Source: an uncultured Eubacteriales bacterium
Lineage (GTDB): Bacteria > Bacillota > Clostridia > Peptostreptococcales > Anaerovoracaceae
Length of the DNA: 6,634 nt
Direction of reading: 5' to 3'
NCBI GenBank assembly: GCA_902803725.1
Contig: CADCRD010000039.1
Location: 1-6,634 of the forward strand
The translations under genes and the position numbers were made by a program. Of the stretch, positions 6,545 to 6,634 are shown in pieces. How positions within the stretch are numbered: the first letter of the stretch is position 1; every line of letters starts with the position of its first letter. The notes beneath the pieces are model-generated. The model was not told where the DNA came from. It did not search any database and saw only the letters and a list, made by a program, of their open reading frames with translations.

Positions 6545-6588
6545 CTTTCAATAATCGTATGTCAATATAAGATTACAACTATTGAAAG
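6545..6588 (+). repeat. 9-bp inverted repeat reaching into the Shine-Dalgarno of the downstream gene
   Basis: CTTTCAATA (6545-6553) and TATTGAAAG (6580-6588) are perfect complements with a 26-nt spacer; a flanking T-G wobble pair (6544/6589) is possible. The right arm covers the first four bases of the Shine-Dalgarno run AAAGGAGGTG (6585-6594). An additional TCAATA at 6562-6567 can pair with TATTGA (6580-6585) across a 12-nt loop, giving a competing shorter hairpin. It could act in the mRNA leader or as a protein-binding operator; the sequence does not decide which. Confidence 0.6.
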
Positions 6589-6594
6589 GAGGTG
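6585..6594 (+). promoter_or_regulatory. Strong Shine-Dalgarno of the gene at 6603
   Basis: AAAGGAGGTG is a near-perfect complement to the 3' end of Firmicute 16S rRNA. It ends 8 nt before the ATG at 6603. It is the strongest ribosome-binding site in the window and is the main evidence that a real gene starts here. Confidence 0.85.
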
Positions 6595-6602
6595 TTGATT
6601 AT

Positions 6603-6634
6603 ATGACAGACACAGTTTTAGCAATAATCGTCGG
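6603..6634 (+). CDS. Start of an unidentified gene, truncated by the window edge
   Basis: Ten codons are visible, encoding MTDTVLAIIV and two bases of a probable Gly codon. A strong Shine-Dalgarno site and a near-consensus promoter precede it. After four polar residues the sequence turns hydrophobic, which could be the start of a membrane segment or a buried first strand. Small Clostridia membrane proteins and holin-like proteins often begin this way, but ten residues cannot establish a family. It is transcribed divergently from rodA, so any functional link to rodA would be through the shared promoter region only. Confidence 0.65.
   Translation, partial: MTDTVLAIIV

Larger units (their letters stand above)
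6437..6602. other. Intergenic regulatory region between rodA and the gene at 6603
   Basis: This 166-nt stretch holds no credible gene. It contains the two opposed promoters, a second TTATAAT copy (6510-6516) without a fitting -35, a TGAT-TAT-ATCA imperfect palindrome (6497-6507) over the leftward -35, and the inverted repeat at 6545-6588. It is markedly A/T-rich compared with the coding sequence around it. Confidence 0.8.

Noticed and set aside
6541..6550. TTATCTTTCA as a DnaA box
   Set aside because: It does not match TTATNCACA at the critical CACA end, and there is no cluster of such sites.
6560..6565. Minus-strand TTGACA as a -35 for rodA
   Set aside because: It is a perfect -35, but nothing resembling TATAAT is found 16-18 nt downstream; the pair at 6503-6508 and 6480-6485 is far better.

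Overview
The window carries the core of a bacterial elongasome (rod-shape) locus, apparently from a low-to-moderate GC Clostridia-type Firmicute. A Ruminococcus/Oscillospiraceae-like gut or rumen anaerobe would fit. That placement is inference. It rests on the gene order mreB-mreC-mreD-PBP2-minD, strong purine-rich Shine-Dalgarno sites, frequent AGA arginine codons, A/T-rich spacers with sigma-A style promoters, and a PBP2 that looks like the long clostridial form. No rRNA, tRNA, CRISPR array, insertion sequence or phage module is visible.

Layout. Bases 1-288 are the 3' end of mreB. An 11-nt gap leads to mreC (300-1118), which overlaps mreD (1115-1615) by ATGA, which in turn overlaps the large PBP2 gene mrdA (1612-4422) by ATGA. 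A 37-nt spacer separates mrdA from a minD-family ATPase gene (4460-5185). That spacer ends in an 11-bp perfect tandem duplication of the minD start region. A bidirectional hairpin terminator (5211-5240) closes this rightward operon and also the convergent rodA gene (minus strand, 5273-6436). Bases 6437-6602 are a regulatory region with two back-to-back sigma-A-like promoters that share one -10 sequence. A 9-bp inverted repeat reaches into the Shine-Dalgarno site of a rightward gene, which starts at 6603 and is cut by the window edge after ten codons.

How the genes fit together. MreB filaments with MreC and MreD position and activate the RodA (SEDS glycosyltransferase) and PBP2 (transpeptidase) pair that elongates the side wall. 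MinD would normally belong to the division-site system. Here neither minC nor minE lies beside it, and rodA is inverted with its own promoter instead of being co-directional with the operon.

Most of the window is ordinary, well-known cell-wall machinery. The points worth a second look are: two lysine-rich insertions and a candidate active-site zinc motif in PBP2, an orphan MinD with altered motif residues, the duplicated minD start that creates a five-codon overlapping mini-cistron, the shared -10 divergent promoter, and the inverted repeat over the last gene's ribosome-binding site. I see no convincing evidence of a wholly new system.
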